Below, in pieces: positions 27,768 through 36,365 of a stretch of DNA of 64,000 nucleotides (positions are counted from its first letter, which is position 1; every line of letters begins with the position of its first letter). Below the pieces are notes generated by a model. It was not told the origin of the DNA. It ran no database searches and was given only the letters and a program-made list of their open reading frames with translations. Source of the DNA: Candidatus Formimonas warabiya (GTDB lineage Bacteria; Bacillota; Dehalobacteriia; Dehalobacteriales; Dehalobacteriaceae); NCBI RefSeq assembly GCF_002777255.1, contig NZ_CP017634.1, forward strand, positions 756,903 through 820,902. Reading direction: 5' to 3'. Made by a program: the position numbers and the translations under genes.

Positions 27768-30422
27768 ATGACCGGAAAAGAGTTGAGAGAGAGATACCTC
27801 AAATATTTTGAAAGTAAAGGACATACAATTGTCCCCAGTTCGTCACTGGTTCCACATAACGATCCTACGCTGCTCTTTACCAATGCTGGGATGGTGCAGT
27901 TTAAAGACGTATTTCTAGGGATTGATAAACGTTCTTATTCCCGGGCAACGACGGCGCAAAAATGCGTCCGGGCGGGAGGAAAACATAACGATTTGGATAC
28001 GGTAGGGCGTACGGCCCGGCACCACACCTTTTTTGAAATGATGGGCAATTTTTCTTTTGGCGATTATTTTAAAAGAGATGCCATCACGTATGCGTGGGAG
28101 TTTCTCACCCAGGTGATTGGATTGCCCAAGGAACAACTGTATGCCACCATCTATTATGATGACGACGAAGCTTTTGATTTATGGCTGGAACTCACGGAAA
28201 TCCCCCGGGAGAGAATTATCCGCCTGGGGGAGAAGGACAATTTTTGGGCCATGGGCGATACCGGTCCTTGTGGTCCGTGCAGTGAGATCCTGATCGACAG
28301 AGGGGAAAAATATCGTTGTCAGGCGGCCGAATGTGCCATCGGTAAATGTGATTGCGACCGCTGGCTGGAATTATGGAACCTGGTATTTATGCAATATAAC
28401 CGGGACGAAACCGGTAAAATGACCCCCCTGCCTAAACCCAGTATTGATACAGGGATGGGTTTGGAGCGGGTGGCCTCCGTCCTTCAGGACGTGGCATCCA
28501 ATTATGATACGGATTTATTAAGAAAACTGATCGACCATACGGAAAAAATAACGGGACGAACTTATTTTTCTGATGACCGGGGCTTTCCTTTCCGGGTCAT
28601 TGCCGACCATGCCCGGTCCTGTACTTTTTTGGTTGCAGACGGCGTCTTACCCAGTAATGAGGGCAGGGGTTACGTACTGCGCCGTATCTTGCGCAGGGCG
28701 GCCCGGTTTGTCAAAGTGCTGGGGTGGGAGCAGCCTTTTTTATGCGAACTGGTACCGGTGGTAGTGGATTTGATGGGAGAGGCTTATCCGGAAATTGAGG
28801 AAAAACAGGCCTATATTCAAAAGGTGATCAGACTGGAAGAGGAAAGATTCCATGAAACCCTTTCCGAAGGGATGAGAGTGGCCGCCGATATCATTGACCG
28901 GGTCAAAAAAGAAGGCCGAAAGCAGCTTCCGGGGAAGGATGCTTTTTTACTGTATGACACATATGGCTTTCCTTTTGATTTAACAGAGGACATTGCGGAG
29001 GAAAATGGCCTTACCGTGGACAGGCCAGGCTTTGATGCCGCCATGGAAGATCAGAGACAAAGGGCAAGAGCGGCCCGGGTAGACTCCAAGGTCTTTGATG
29101 AAGCAGTTACCATGACCTCCCTGTTGGAAGGGATTCCGGCCACTAAATTCGTAGGTTATGAACAGTTATCCGCGCCGGGGAAGATTTTGGCCCTGGTCAG
29201 GGGAGAAGAACAGGTTTCCACCCTGTCCCATGACGACACCGGATTTTTGATCCTTGATAACACTCCTTTCTATGCAGAAAGCGGGGGACAGGTAGGAGAT
29301 ACAGGGATTGTTACGGGACCTTCCGGCTGTGTCCTTGTGGAAGATACCCACAAGCTGGCCAATGGTATTTACCTGCACCAAATTAAAATTCAGGAAGGAT
29401 CTATTTCGCTCGGGGAAGCAGTAAATGCTGAAGTGGATGGGGAACGAAGAAAGGCTACGGCCCGCAACCATACGGCAACCCATCTGATTCACAGAGCGTT
29501 GAGAAATATCGTGGGCGAGCACGTACACCAGGCCGGTTCATTAGTTGGCCCGGAGCGCCTGCGTTTTGACTTTTCCCACTTCTCCGGGTTAAGTGCAGAT
29601 GAACTCTTCCAGGTGGAGGAGATGGTAAACCGGATCGTGCTGGATGTATTACCCCTGGAAACCTTTGAAACCGGTTTGGATGAAGCCAAGTCCCTGGGCG
29701 CTACCGCCCTCTTCGGGGAAAAATATGGAGATGTGGTCCGGGTCGTGAAAGTGGGCGATTACAGCATGGAGTTATGCGGGGGAACCCACTGCCGTTCTAC
29801 AGGTGAGTTGGGCTTGGTGAAAATTATCAGCGAAGCAGGAATTGGTGCCGGGCTTCGGCGTATCGAGGCGGTAACGGGAAACAATGCCAGGAACTATTTC
29901 CAGCAGCAAGAACAGGTGCTGCTGGAAGCGGCCCAGGTTTTGAAAACCGGTCCTCAGGACGTAGCGAAAAAAGCAGGCCTGCTGCTCACAGAATTAAAAT
30001 CAAAAGAAAAAGAAATTGAAGCATACCAGTCAAAGATGGCAAAACAAGTGATTAGCGACATTTTAGACCGGGTGGAAGAAGTAGCCGGGATCAAGACGGT
30101 TGTAGAACAGGTGCAAGCTGCCGATATGAATGGTCTCAGGTCAATGGCCGATTTAATTAAGGATAAATTGGGCTCCGTTGTAATAGTTTTAGGCGCTGCT
30201 GCACAAGATAAGGTAAATTTCGTGGCCATGGTAAGCAATGACTTAAAGGATAAAGGACTCCATGCCGGAAATATCCTGCAACAAACGGCAAAAATAGCAG
30301 GAGGCGGCGGGGGAGGCCGTCCCGACATGGCCCAGGCAGGAGGAAAAAATCCTGAGAAGATTGCCCAGGCCTTGGAAAAAGCCCGGGAAACCATTAAGAT
30401 TCAGCTGGGATCAAGAGGATAA
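27768..30422 (+). CDS. alaS: Alanyl-tRNA synthetase
   Basis: A full 884-residue AlaRS. The N-terminal class II catalytic core shows YFESKGHTIVPSSSLVP and the GRTARHHTFFEMMGNFSFGDYF segment. The editing domain has the zinc site HTATHLIHRALR with the later CGGTHC. The C-terminal part has the glycine-rich GGGGGGRPDMAQAGG motif. It charges tRNA-Ala and clears Ser and Gly mischarges. ATG 27768 follows ATGGAGGAAAAG. No T-box precedes it. alaS-ireB-ruvX-DUF1292 is a conserved Firmicutes block. Confidence 0.97.
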   Translation: MTGKELRERYLKYFESKGHTIVPSSSLVPHNDPTLLFTNAGMVQFKDVFLGIDKRSYSRATTAQKCVRAGGKHNDLDTVGRTARHHTFFEMMGNFSFGDYFKRDAITYAWEFLTQVIGLPKEQLYATIYYDDDEAFDLWLELTEIPRERIIRLGEKDNFWAMGDTGPCGPCSEILIDRGEKYRCQAAECAIGKCDCDRWLELWNLVFMQYNRDETGKMTPLPKPSIDTGMGLERVASVLQDVASNYDTDLLRKLIDHTEKITGRTYFSDDRGFPFRVIADHARSCTFLVADGVLPSNEGRGYVLRRILRRAARFVKVLGWEQPFLCELVPVVVDLMGEAYPEIEEKQAYIQKVIRLEEERFHETLSEGMRVAADIIDRVKKEGRKQLPGKDAFLLYDTYGFPFDLTEDIAEENGLTVDRPGFDAAMEDQRQRARAARVDSKVFDEAVTMTSLLEGIPATKFVGYEQLSAPGKILALVRGEEQVSTLSHDDTGFLILDNTPFYAESGGQVGDTGIVTGPSGCVLVEDTHKLANGIYLHQIKIQEGSISLGEAVNAEVDGERRKATARNHTATHLIHRALRNIVGEHVHQAGSLVGPERLRFDFSHFSGLSADELFQVEEMVNRIVLDVLPLETFETGLDEAKSLGATALFGEKYGDVVRVVKVGDYSMELCGGTHCRSTGELGLVKIISEAGIGAGLRRIEAVTGNNARNYFQQQEQVLLEAAQVLKTGPQDVAKKAGLLLTELKSKEKEIEAYQSKMAKQVISDILDRVEEVAGIKTVVEQVQAADMNGLRSMADLIKDKLGSVVIVLGAAAQDKVNFVAMVSNDLKDKGLHAGNILQQTAKIAGGGGGGRPDMAQAGGKNPEKIAQALEKARETIKIQLGSRG

Positions 30423-30523
30423 AAGGGTCCCGGGAAATTATCATTTTGTCATAAAAGCAAGAGGAATCTGCACTTAGCCAGCGAATATTAACCATAAAGA
30501 TTTTAGGAACGGGGGTGGACTTT

Positions 30524-30787
30524 GTGGCTGGGAATAATATAGAAGAGACCATGAGGTTTAAGGTAAACAAAGAGGAAGAATTAAATCCCGGAGAGATATT
30601 ACTCTCAGTTTTTGCGGCGCTGAAGGAAAAGGGTTATAATCCGATCAATCAGTTGGTAGGATATTTGATTTCCGGAGATCCGGCATATATTACCAGTCAT
30701 AATCAAGCCCGCAGTTTGATTCGCCGGGTGGAACGGGATGATCTGATTGAAGAATTGCTCAAGAGCTATTTGGATGGGCATAAATAA
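30524..30787 (+). CDS. ireB: IreB family regulatory protein (DUF965)
   Basis: An 87-residue protein with the family core [38 protein letters not shown] and the C-terminal [13 protein letters not shown]. In Enterococcus IreB is phosphorylated by the PASTA kinase IreK and opposes cephalosporin resistance. The Bacillus relative is YrzL. GTG 30524 is preferred because it has GGGGGTGG upstream and gives the family N-terminus; GTG 30515 would lie inside that ribosome site. It lies between alaS and ruvX as in other Firmicutes. Confidence 0.93.
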   Translation: MAGNNIEETMRFKVNKEEELNPGEILLSVFAALKEKGYNPINQLVGYLISGDPAYITSHNQARSLIRRVERDDLIEELLKSYLDGHK

Positions 30788-30797
30788 CTTTTCCGTT

Positions 30798-30826
30798 AAC
30801 AGGACGGCTGAGGGGCCGTCCTGTTT
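30798..30826 (+). terminator. Hairpin between ireB and ruvX
   Basis: AACAGGACGGC (30798-30808) and GCCGTCCTGTT (30815-30825) pair perfectly. The T run is short, so it may be an attenuator rather than a full stop. Confidence 0.72.
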
Positions 30827-30863
30827 TGTGAGGAGCATACCTGATCGTGGAGGATTTGGAGCA

Positions 30864-31292
30864 ATGCGCATTATAGGCTTGGATGTAGGTGAACGTACCA
30901 TCGGGCTGGCGGTGAGCGATCCTTTCGGCTGGACCGCTCAAGGCATAGAAACCATTCGGAGAAAGGGCGATCTGGCCGAAGACTTGGACCATCTTAAGCG
31001 GGTGATTTCTCAATATGGGGTAGAAAAAGTGGTGGTGGGATTACCGCGAAATATGAATGGCACCCTGGGACCTTCGGCACAGAGAGCGCAGGAAATAGCC
31101 GGTATCATCGGGAAGGAAACAGGACTGCCTGTGGAAATGTGGGATGAACGGCTGTCTACCACTGCTGCCGAGCGGACTCTTTTAGAGGGTAATGTGCGCA
31201 GGGCAAAAAGAAAACAGGTGATTGACCAAATGGCGGCCGTAATCATTTTGCAAGGATATCTTGATTTCTGCGGGAAGAATAAATCTCCATAA
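30864..31292 (+). CDS. ruvX: Holliday junction resolvase-like protein RuvX/YqgF
   Basis: A 142-residue RNase H-fold protein. It has the catalytic opening RIIGLDVGERTIGLAVSDP, the middle VVGLPRNMNGTLGPSAQ and WDERLSTTAAER with acidic residues, and ends with KKQVIDQMAAVIILQGYL-type motifs (here KRKQVIDQMAAVIILQGY). Members act in pre-16S rRNA 5' processing and possibly Holliday junction resolution. ATG 30864 follows GGAGG. A longer frame upstream overlaps ireB in another phase and is rejected. Confidence 0.95.
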   Translation: MRIIGLDVGERTIGLAVSDPFGWTAQGIETIRRKGDLAEDLDHLKRVISQYGVEKVVVGLPRNMNGTLGPSAQRAQEIAGIIGKETGLPVEMWDERLSTTAAERTLLEGNVRRAKRKQVIDQMAAVIILQGYLDFCGKNKSP

Positions 31293-31318
31293 AAATGGTT
31301 ATAACTGTAAGGAAACCA

Positions 31319-31347
31319 TTGACATAGCTTCTTTGATGGGATACAAT
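31319..31347 (+). promoter_or_regulatory. Sigma-A-type promoter for the DUF1292 gene
   Basis: TTGACA (31319-31324), 17-bp spacer, TACAAT (31342-31347), 33 bp before the start codon. Confidence 0.82.
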
Positions 31348-31379
31348 GTCCATAATTTGATGAAAAATGAGGTGTAACT

Positions 31380-31667
31380 ATGGCGGACCTGGAAGACCAA
31401 AAAGTTGTATTATTGGACGAGGATGGAGAAGAACACGAATTTGAAGTTTTGGATATTATTGAAGTAGATGGATCTGAATATGCTGTTTTGTTCCCGATTG
31501 AGGAAGGTGAAGGAGAACAAGAGGAGATTGAAGAAGCCATCATCCTGAAGATCGGTACAGATGAAAACGGTGAAGAAGTTCTTTATGAGATAGAAGATGA
31601 TGAAGAATGGGAAAAAGTGGCCGATGCTTATGATAGTATGATGGAAGATGAGGACGAGGAAGAATAA
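31380..31667 (+). CDS. DUF1292 acidic protein (YrzB family)
   Basis: A 95-residue, very acidic protein matching DUF1292: VVLLDEDGEEHEFEVLDIIEVDGSEYAVLFP followed by EEAIILKIGTDENGEEVLYEIEDDEEWEKVADAYD. It is the YrzB-type partner that follows yrrK (ruvX) in Bacillus. Function is unknown. It has its own promoter and a following terminator, so it can be transcribed separately from alaS-ireB-ruvX. ATG 31380 follows a GAGGTGTAACT ribosome site. Confidence 0.92.
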   Translation: MADLEDQKVVLLDEDGEEHEFEVLDIIEVDGSEYAVLFPIEEGEGEQEEIEEAIILKIGTDENGEEVLYEIEDDEEWEKVADAYDSMMEDEDEEE

Positions 31668-31679
31668 CGTAATTTACTG

Positions 31680-31707
31680 ATGCGCGACGATAAGTTGCGC
31701 ATTTTTT
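31680..31707 (+). terminator. Terminator after the DUF1292 gene
   Basis: ATGCGCGAC (31680-31688) pairs with GTTGCGCAT (31694-31702) with one G-U pair, followed by TTTTT. Confidence 0.88.
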
Positions 31708-31761
31708 GTTCCCCTGCTTCATAACATAAACTTAAAAGAGAGTGGGGTGGGGTGACCCTTT

Positions 31762-33114
31762 TTGCAGACATTCAAGGGAAAGATAATTCTCTTCATCATC
31801 CTCGTGGTAAGTATGGGGATCATTAGTATTGCCATGCTGGAACATATGATTATGACGGGAAGCCGCATTTTACCCGGCGTAGTTGTAGGAGATGTTGGTT
31901 TAGGAAGCATGGATAAAAGCCAGGTTCAGGCTGAACTGAGTCCCTCGTTTGAAAGTGCTTTAGAGAGAAAAATAACCATCCGGGGCGGAGGGAAAAGTTG
32001 GTCCTATTTACCGAGTCAGCTGGGGGTTACGCCGGACGTGACAGAAACGGTCCGCCAGGCTTGGCTTATCGGGCGTAAGGGATTTTTTTGGACTAGGTGG
32101 CATGAAAGGTGGCGTGCCCAAAAGTACGCACAACAGGTTTCATTAGTATTCCAAGTAGACGAAGCCGTTTTAAGAAAGACCCTTTTGCCTTTGGTGGCCA
32201 TGATCGAAAAAGAACCTCAGAATGCAGGAGTCCGTATTCATGATGATCATACCGTAGAGATTCTTCCTGGTGTGAACGGTGTGAAAATAGACCTTGCCGC
32301 CAGTGAAAGTAAATTAAAACAGGTATTACAATCACCCCAACAATCTCAGTGTAACCTGGTCGAGCAGGTACTTTATCCGAAATTAACGGCCGGGGATGTG
32401 GAGAAATGGGAAATCACCGGGGTTGTGGCCTCTTTTGATACCAATTTTGATGCCGCCAAAACGGAACGTTCCTATAATATCAAAACGGCTGCTTTGGCCC
32501 TTGATCAAGTTTTGATTATGCCCCAAGAGGTTTTTTCGTTTAATGACATTGTGGGGCCGCGGACCACCGAGGCAGGCTATAAAGAATCTCTTGTCATTGA
32601 AAACAACCAATTTACGCCGGGAATCGGCGGAGGGGTCTGCCAGGTTTCAACCACCCTGTACAATGCCGTATTAAGAGCAGACTTACCCATCGTGGAACGG
32701 CATCCTCATTCTCTTCCTATCACCTATGTGCCTCCCGGCATGGATGCTACCGTAGCCTATAATTTAGCCGACCTGAAATTTGTCAATAACCGGGCAAAAC
32801 CTATTTTGCTCCATACCGAATACCATCAGGGCACGTTAAAGGTGATGATATTTGGGACCGTGGGAGAATTTCCTCAAATCAGGGTGAAGAGCAAAATCAT
32901 TGAATATTTGGAACCGGATCAGGAAGTGATTAAGGACCCTACCTTGGCCCCAGGGCAAAGAATCATTGAGGATAACGGCAAAAAGGGGATGATAGTTGAA
33001 GTAAAACGGGAAATAATAGTAGACGGGGCAGTTACGTCCAGTGAACTGATTTCCCGTGATAAATATCAGTCTCAGAAATCGGTAGTCAGAGTGTCTGGAG
33101 AAGAAACTGAATAG
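31762..33114 (+). CDS. VanW family protein with G5-like C-terminus
   Basis: A 450-residue exported or membrane-anchored protein. There is an N-terminal helix at about residues 8-30 and a peptidoglycan-binding-like region (about 60-210). The VanW domain contains DQVLIMPQEVFSFNDIVGPRT, GGGVCQVSTTLYNAVL and ERHPHSLPITYVPPGMDATV. The C-terminal part (about 370-450) resembles a G5 domain. VanW proteins are linked to cell-wall and glycopeptide-resistance regions, but their reaction is unknown. TTG 31762 is used because GGGGTGGGGTGACC precedes it. mltG follows. Confidence 0.88.
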   Translation: MQTFKGKIILFIILVVSMGIISIAMLEHMIMTGSRILPGVVVGDVGLGSMDKSQVQAELSPSFESALERKITIRGGGKSWSYLPSQLGVTPDVTETVRQAWLIGRKGFFWTRWHERWRAQKYAQQVSLVFQVDEAVLRKTLLPLVAMIEKEPQNAGVRIHDDHTVEILPGVNGVKIDLAASESKLKQVLQSPQQSQCNLVEQVLYPKLTAGDVEKWEITGVVASFDTNFDAAKTERSYNIKTAALALDQVLIMPQEVFSFNDIVGPRTTEAGYKESLVIENNQFTPGIGGGVCQVSTTLYNAVLRADLPIVERHPHSLPITYVPPGMDATVAYNLADLKFVNNRAKPILLHTEYHQGTLKVMIFGTVGEFPQIRVKSKIIEYLEPDQEVIKDPTLAPGQRIIEDNGKKGMIVEVKREIIVDGAVTSSELISRDKYQSQKSVVRVSGEETE

Positions 33115-33117
33115 ATC

Positions 33118-33147
33118 TTGCTTCCACTACGCCCAAGCGTGTATAAT
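33118..33147 (+). promoter_or_regulatory. Candidate promoter of mltG
   Basis: TTGCTT (33118-33123), 18-bp spacer, TATAAT (33142-33147). The -35 is weak and the -10 perfect. Confidence 0.5.
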
Positions 33148-33184
33148 TAGAAGCATAAATTTTGTCATAAAAGGAGGCACGCAC

Positions 33185-34198
33185 ATGGCCGTACGACGTG
33201 GAAAGAAAAGGCGCCCTAAATCAGGTTTTCCCTTAGCTGCGGTTCTTGTTTGCGTGCTGATTGTGCTGATATTTAAGGATTTAACGGCACCGGTAACTCT
33301 TTCCCAAAGTGTAACCGTATCCGTACCTTCCCAGGCTACTACCACCATGATTTCCCAATTGCTCCAGGACAAGCAGTTAATTCACAGCCCCTGGGCGTTC
33401 AAGATGTATGCCAAAATGAGCGGCTTCGAAGGCAAGCTGCGGGCGGGAGAGTATATTTTTTCCGGAAAAGTATCTTTAAAAGATATTGAAGAAACAATGG
33501 CCAAAGGCAACGTAATTGCCCAAAGTTTTACCATCCCCGAAGGCTATAATATCGAGCAAATTGCGGACCTCCTGGCGGAAAAAGGTATTGCGGACCGGGA
33601 CAGGTTTTTGCATGTGGCGGACCAGGGGTCGTTTCCATATGATTATTTACCCCCACCGGGAACAGAACACCGGTTGGAAGGATTTCTCTTTCCCGATACC
33701 TATAAAATCGTCAAAGGCTGGTCGGAAGAGCAAATTATTGAGATGATGCTGAAAAGGTTTGACCAGGTGTTTACGCCGGAATGGAGCAAACAGGCGGAAA
33801 AATCCAAGATGACGATGCAAGAGGTGGTTACGCTGGCTTCCATCATCGAACGGGAAGCGAAAGTACCGGCGGACCGGCCGGTCATCTCCAGCGTTTTTCA
33901 TAATCGCTTAAAACAGGGAATGTACCTGGAATCATGCGCTACCGTACAATATGCCTTAGGTGAGGTTAAAGAAGTCCTTCTTTATGAAGATCTGAAAGTG
34001 GACTCCCCCTATAATACTTATCTGCACGCTGGTTTGCCGCCCGGCCCCATTGCCAGCCCGGGAGAGGCCTCGTTAAAAGCGGCTTTATACCCGGCGGAAA
34101 CGAATTATTATTATTTTGTGGCCAAGCAGGACGGTTCCCATTATTTCAGCAAGACGCTGGCGGAGCATAATGAAGCAAAGAGGAAATATTTAAAATAA
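33185..34198 (+). CDS. mltG: Endolytic murein transglycosylase MltG
   Basis: A 337-residue membrane-anchored lytic transglycosylase that trims nascent peptidoglycan strands. There is a basic N-terminus, a helix at about 15-31, a LysM-like region, and the YceG domain. Its catalytic glutamate lies in TLASIIEREAKVPADRPVISSVFHNRL, with ATVQYALG and SPYNTYLHAGLPPGPIASPG downstream. It is the yrrL equivalent; trmR (yrrM) overlaps its stop codon (TAATG), as in other Firmicutes. ATG 33185 follows AAAAGGAGGCAC. Confidence 0.95.
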   Translation: MAVRRGKKRRPKSGFPLAAVLVCVLIVLIFKDLTAPVTLSQSVTVSVPSQATTTMISQLLQDKQLIHSPWAFKMYAKMSGFEGKLRAGEYIFSGKVSLKDIEETMAKGNVIAQSFTIPEGYNIEQIADLLAEKGIADRDRFLHVADQGSFPYDYLPPPGTEHRLEGFLFPDTYKIVKGWSEEQIIEMMLKRFDQVFTPEWSKQAEKSKMTMQEVVTLASIIEREAKVPADRPVISSVFHNRLKQGMYLESCATVQYALGEVKEVLLYEDLKVDSPYNTYLHAGLPPGPIASPGEASLKAALYPAETNYYYFVAKQDGSHYFSKTLAEHNEAKRKYLK

Positions 34199-34827
34199 TG
34201 TTGAGCTTGGACTCTCCCTTAATGAAACAGCTGGCCCGGGAATGCGCAGAAAACCATGTGGCGTTAATTTCTTTGGGAGCAGCAGAATTATTTTCTTTAT
34301 TAATTGACTGCGGCCGGTACCGCAGGGTTTTGGAAATCGGTACCGGACTGGGTTATTCCACTATGTGCTTCGCTCAGGCCGTGCAGCGTTGGAATGGGAC
34401 GGTAGTAACAATCGAGCGTTTGCCGGAACGATTGGAACGAGCGCGCGATTATTTTCAAGAAAACGGATTAAAAAATATTCAGTCCTTTGCCGGAGAGGCA
34501 CAAGATGTGCTGCCTCATCTGAAAGGGACTTTTGATTTCATTTTTTTGGACGCAGCCATGGGGCAATACAGGGACTTTTTTCATCAGCTGTTTCCCAAGC
34601 TGACCCCGGGAGGATTGTTAATAGCGGATAATGTGCTGCTGGAAAATTTAGTATCCCGGGACCGGTACCAGGTTCCCCGCCGGAGAAGAACCATGCAGCA
34701 GAGATTACGGGAGTTTTTAGATTTGGTGGAAAACCACCCGGAATTGACGACGAGAATGATTCCTTTCGGGGATGGCCTTGCCGTATGCTGGCGTCATCCG
34801 GAAAATCGGAGTGAAATACATGATTAA
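34198..34827 (+). CDS. trmR: tRNA 5-hydroxyuridine methyltransferase TrmR-like
   Basis: A 209-residue class I SAM O-methyltransferase. The SAM motif is VLEIGTGLGYSTMCFA near residue 43, followed by VVTIERLPERLERARDYF, FDFIFLDAAMGQYRDFF and GGLLIADNVLL. The Bacillus orthologue YrrM (TrmR) methylates ho5U34 to mo5U34 in tRNA. The neighbours are the same as in Bacillus (mltG before, U32 hydroxylation protein after), which favours TrmR over generic catechol methyltransferases. It overlaps the next gene by 8 bp. Confidence 0.88.
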   Translation: MLSLDSPLMKQLARECAENHVALISLGAAELFSLLIDCGRYRRVLEIGTGLGYSTMCFAQAVQRWNGTVVTIERLPERLERARDYFQENGLKNIQSFAGEAQDVLPHLKGTFDFIFLDAAMGQYRDFFHQLFPKLTPGGLLIADNVLLENLVSRDRYQVPRRRRTMQQRLREFLDLVENHPELTTRMIPFGDGLAVCWRHPENRSEIHD

Positions 34828-36037
34828 ACCTGAACTTTTAGCACCTGCCGGAAATTTAGAAAAATTGGAAATGGCCGTTCGGTTTGGGGCGGACGCTGTT
34901 TATCTGGGCGGAAAATCTTTTGGTCTGCGGGCCGGGGCCGGTAACTTTTCCTTGGAAGAGATGGCACAAGGAGTAAAATTTGCCCATGAAAACGGGGCCA
35001 AAGTATATGTAGCAGTGAACATATTTGCGCATAACGAGGATCTGGTTGAGTTGGGCGGCTATCTGGACGCAATCTCCTCCCTGAAGGCAGACGGGGTGAT
35101 CGTCTCCGATCCCGGCGTTTTTCGTCTCGTAAAAAGCAGGGTTCCGGATCTCCCCATCCATATCAGCACCCAGGCTAATAATACCAATTGGTCCGGTGCC
35201 TTGTTCTGGCAGGAAATGGGTGCCAAAAGAATTGTCCTGGCCAGAGAACTTTCCTTCCAGGAAATCAGGGAAATCAGCCGGCGCAGCCAGATAGAATTAG
35301 AAGCCTTTGTGCATGGCTCCATGTGTATTTCCTATTCCGGCCGCTGCCTGTTAAGCAATTATCTTACAGGGAGAAATGCCAACAAAGGAGATTGTGCCCA
35401 TCCCTGCCGGTGGAATTACCGGCTGGTGGAAGAAAAACGGCCCGGACAGTACTTCCCGGTCTTGGAAGATGAACGGGGCACCTATATTTTTAACTCGAAG
35501 GATTTATGCCTCATTGAGCATCTGCCTGACCTGATCCAGGCCGGGGTAGGCTCCTTTAAAATTGAGGGGAGAATGAAAAGCGCCTATTATGTGGCCACGG
35601 TGGTGAAGGTTTACCGGGAGGCCATCGACACCTACTGGGCTGATCCGGAAAGCTATTCTTTTCAGGAAAGCTGGCGGGAGGAATTGGCCAAAGTCAGTCA
35701 CCGGCATTACACCACAGGCTTTGCTCTACAGAAACCTTCTGCATTTGATCATCGTTATGACTCTTCCGCCTATATCAGGAGTTATGATTTTGTGGGCGTG
35801 GTTTTGGATTACCTTCCGGAAACCGGTGAAATGCGCGTAGAACAGAGAAACCGTTTGGCCGTGGGAGATGAAATAGAAATTGTTCCTCCCCAGGGACCTT
35901 TTATGTCCTGGAAGATTCCTTCCATGAAAGACGACCGGGGCGAATTCATTGAGGCGGCCCCTCATCCCCAACAGGTTATCACCATCCCTATCCCTGAGCG
36001 GATCAAACCCTTTTCCCTATTAAGAAGAGCGGAGTAA
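34820..36037 (+). CDS. trhP: U32 peptidase-family tRNA hydroxylation protein (TrhP-like)
   Basis: A 405-residue U32-family protein. TrhP proteins (YrrN/YrrO in Bacillus) hydroxylate U34 in tRNA using prephenate-derived chemistry, supplying the substrate for TrmR. It has LLAPAGNLEKLEMAVRFGADAVYLGG, the cysteine region HGSMCISYSGRCLLSNYLTGRNANKGDCAHPCRW, and a C-terminal barrel segment (VGDEIEIVPPQ). Bacillus has two such genes here; this locus has one. ATG 34820 overlaps trmR. The peptidase name is historical. Confidence 0.87.
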   Translation: MIKPELLAPAGNLEKLEMAVRFGADAVYLGGKSFGLRAGAGNFSLEEMAQGVKFAHENGAKVYVAVNIFAHNEDLVELGGYLDAISSLKADGVIVSDPGVFRLVKSRVPDLPIHISTQANNTNWSGALFWQEMGAKRIVLARELSFQEIREISRRSQIELEAFVHGSMCISYSGRCLLSNYLTGRNANKGDCAHPCRWNYRLVEEKRPGQYFPVLEDERGTYIFNSKDLCLIEHLPDLIQAGVGSFKIEGRMKSAYYVATVVKVYREAIDTYWADPESYSFQESWREELAKVSHRHYTTGFALQKPSAFDHRYDSSAYIRSYDFVGVVLDYLPETGEMRVEQRNRLAVGDEIEIVPPQGPFMSWKIPSMKDDRGEFIEAAPHPQQVITIPIPERIKPFSLLRRAE

Positions 36038-36049
36038 GGGGGGATTATT

Positions 36050-36259
36050 TTGCCGGATCCTTTTTGTATTCCGGTTCAGGTAAGTCCCAATCACATCGAC
36101 GTCTTTAATAAGATCCTGGAAGCTTATGATAACCTGGCCCTGGTAACAGCCGTTGACCCCGGGCAAGGACGATTAGTGGTAAGGGTTACCCCGGATACTC
36201 GGAAAGACACGCTGAAATTATTACAGCACATGCCTTTTCCGGTGGAAATCATGGAGTAG
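36050..36259 (+). CDS. DUF4911 small protein
   Basis: A 69-residue protein with the DUF4911 pattern: IPVQVSPNHIDVFNKILEAYDNLALVTAVDPGQGRLVVRVTPD and a final hydrophobic strand. TTG 36050 is used, with AAGGGGGGATT just upstream; no ATG is available. It lies 12 bp after the U32 gene and upstream of a penicillin-binding protein gene, a context seen in several Clostridia. The alpha/beta composition suggests a small ACT-like or ferredoxin-like fold, which is inference. No function is known. Confidence 0.8.
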   Translation: MPDPFCIPVQVSPNHIDVFNKILEAYDNLALVTAVDPGQGRLVVRVTPDTRKDTLKLLQHMPFPVEIME

Positions 36260-36323
36260 ATGGGGAGTTACGATGGAGGTTTATCAACAGACTTATTAAG
36301 AGGTATATTTTTTGAGAATCTAG

Positions 36324-36361
36324 CCCACCCTAAGGATTGGAAACAAATTACAAAGGGTGGG
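36324..36361 (+). promoter_or_regulatory. Hairpin covering the ribosome site of the PBP gene
   Basis: CCCACCCT (36324-36331) is perfectly complementary to AGGGTGGG (36354-36361), which is also the only ribosome-binding sequence before ATG 36366. Pairing would hide the start site. Confidence 0.5.
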
Positions 36362-36365
36362 TTTG

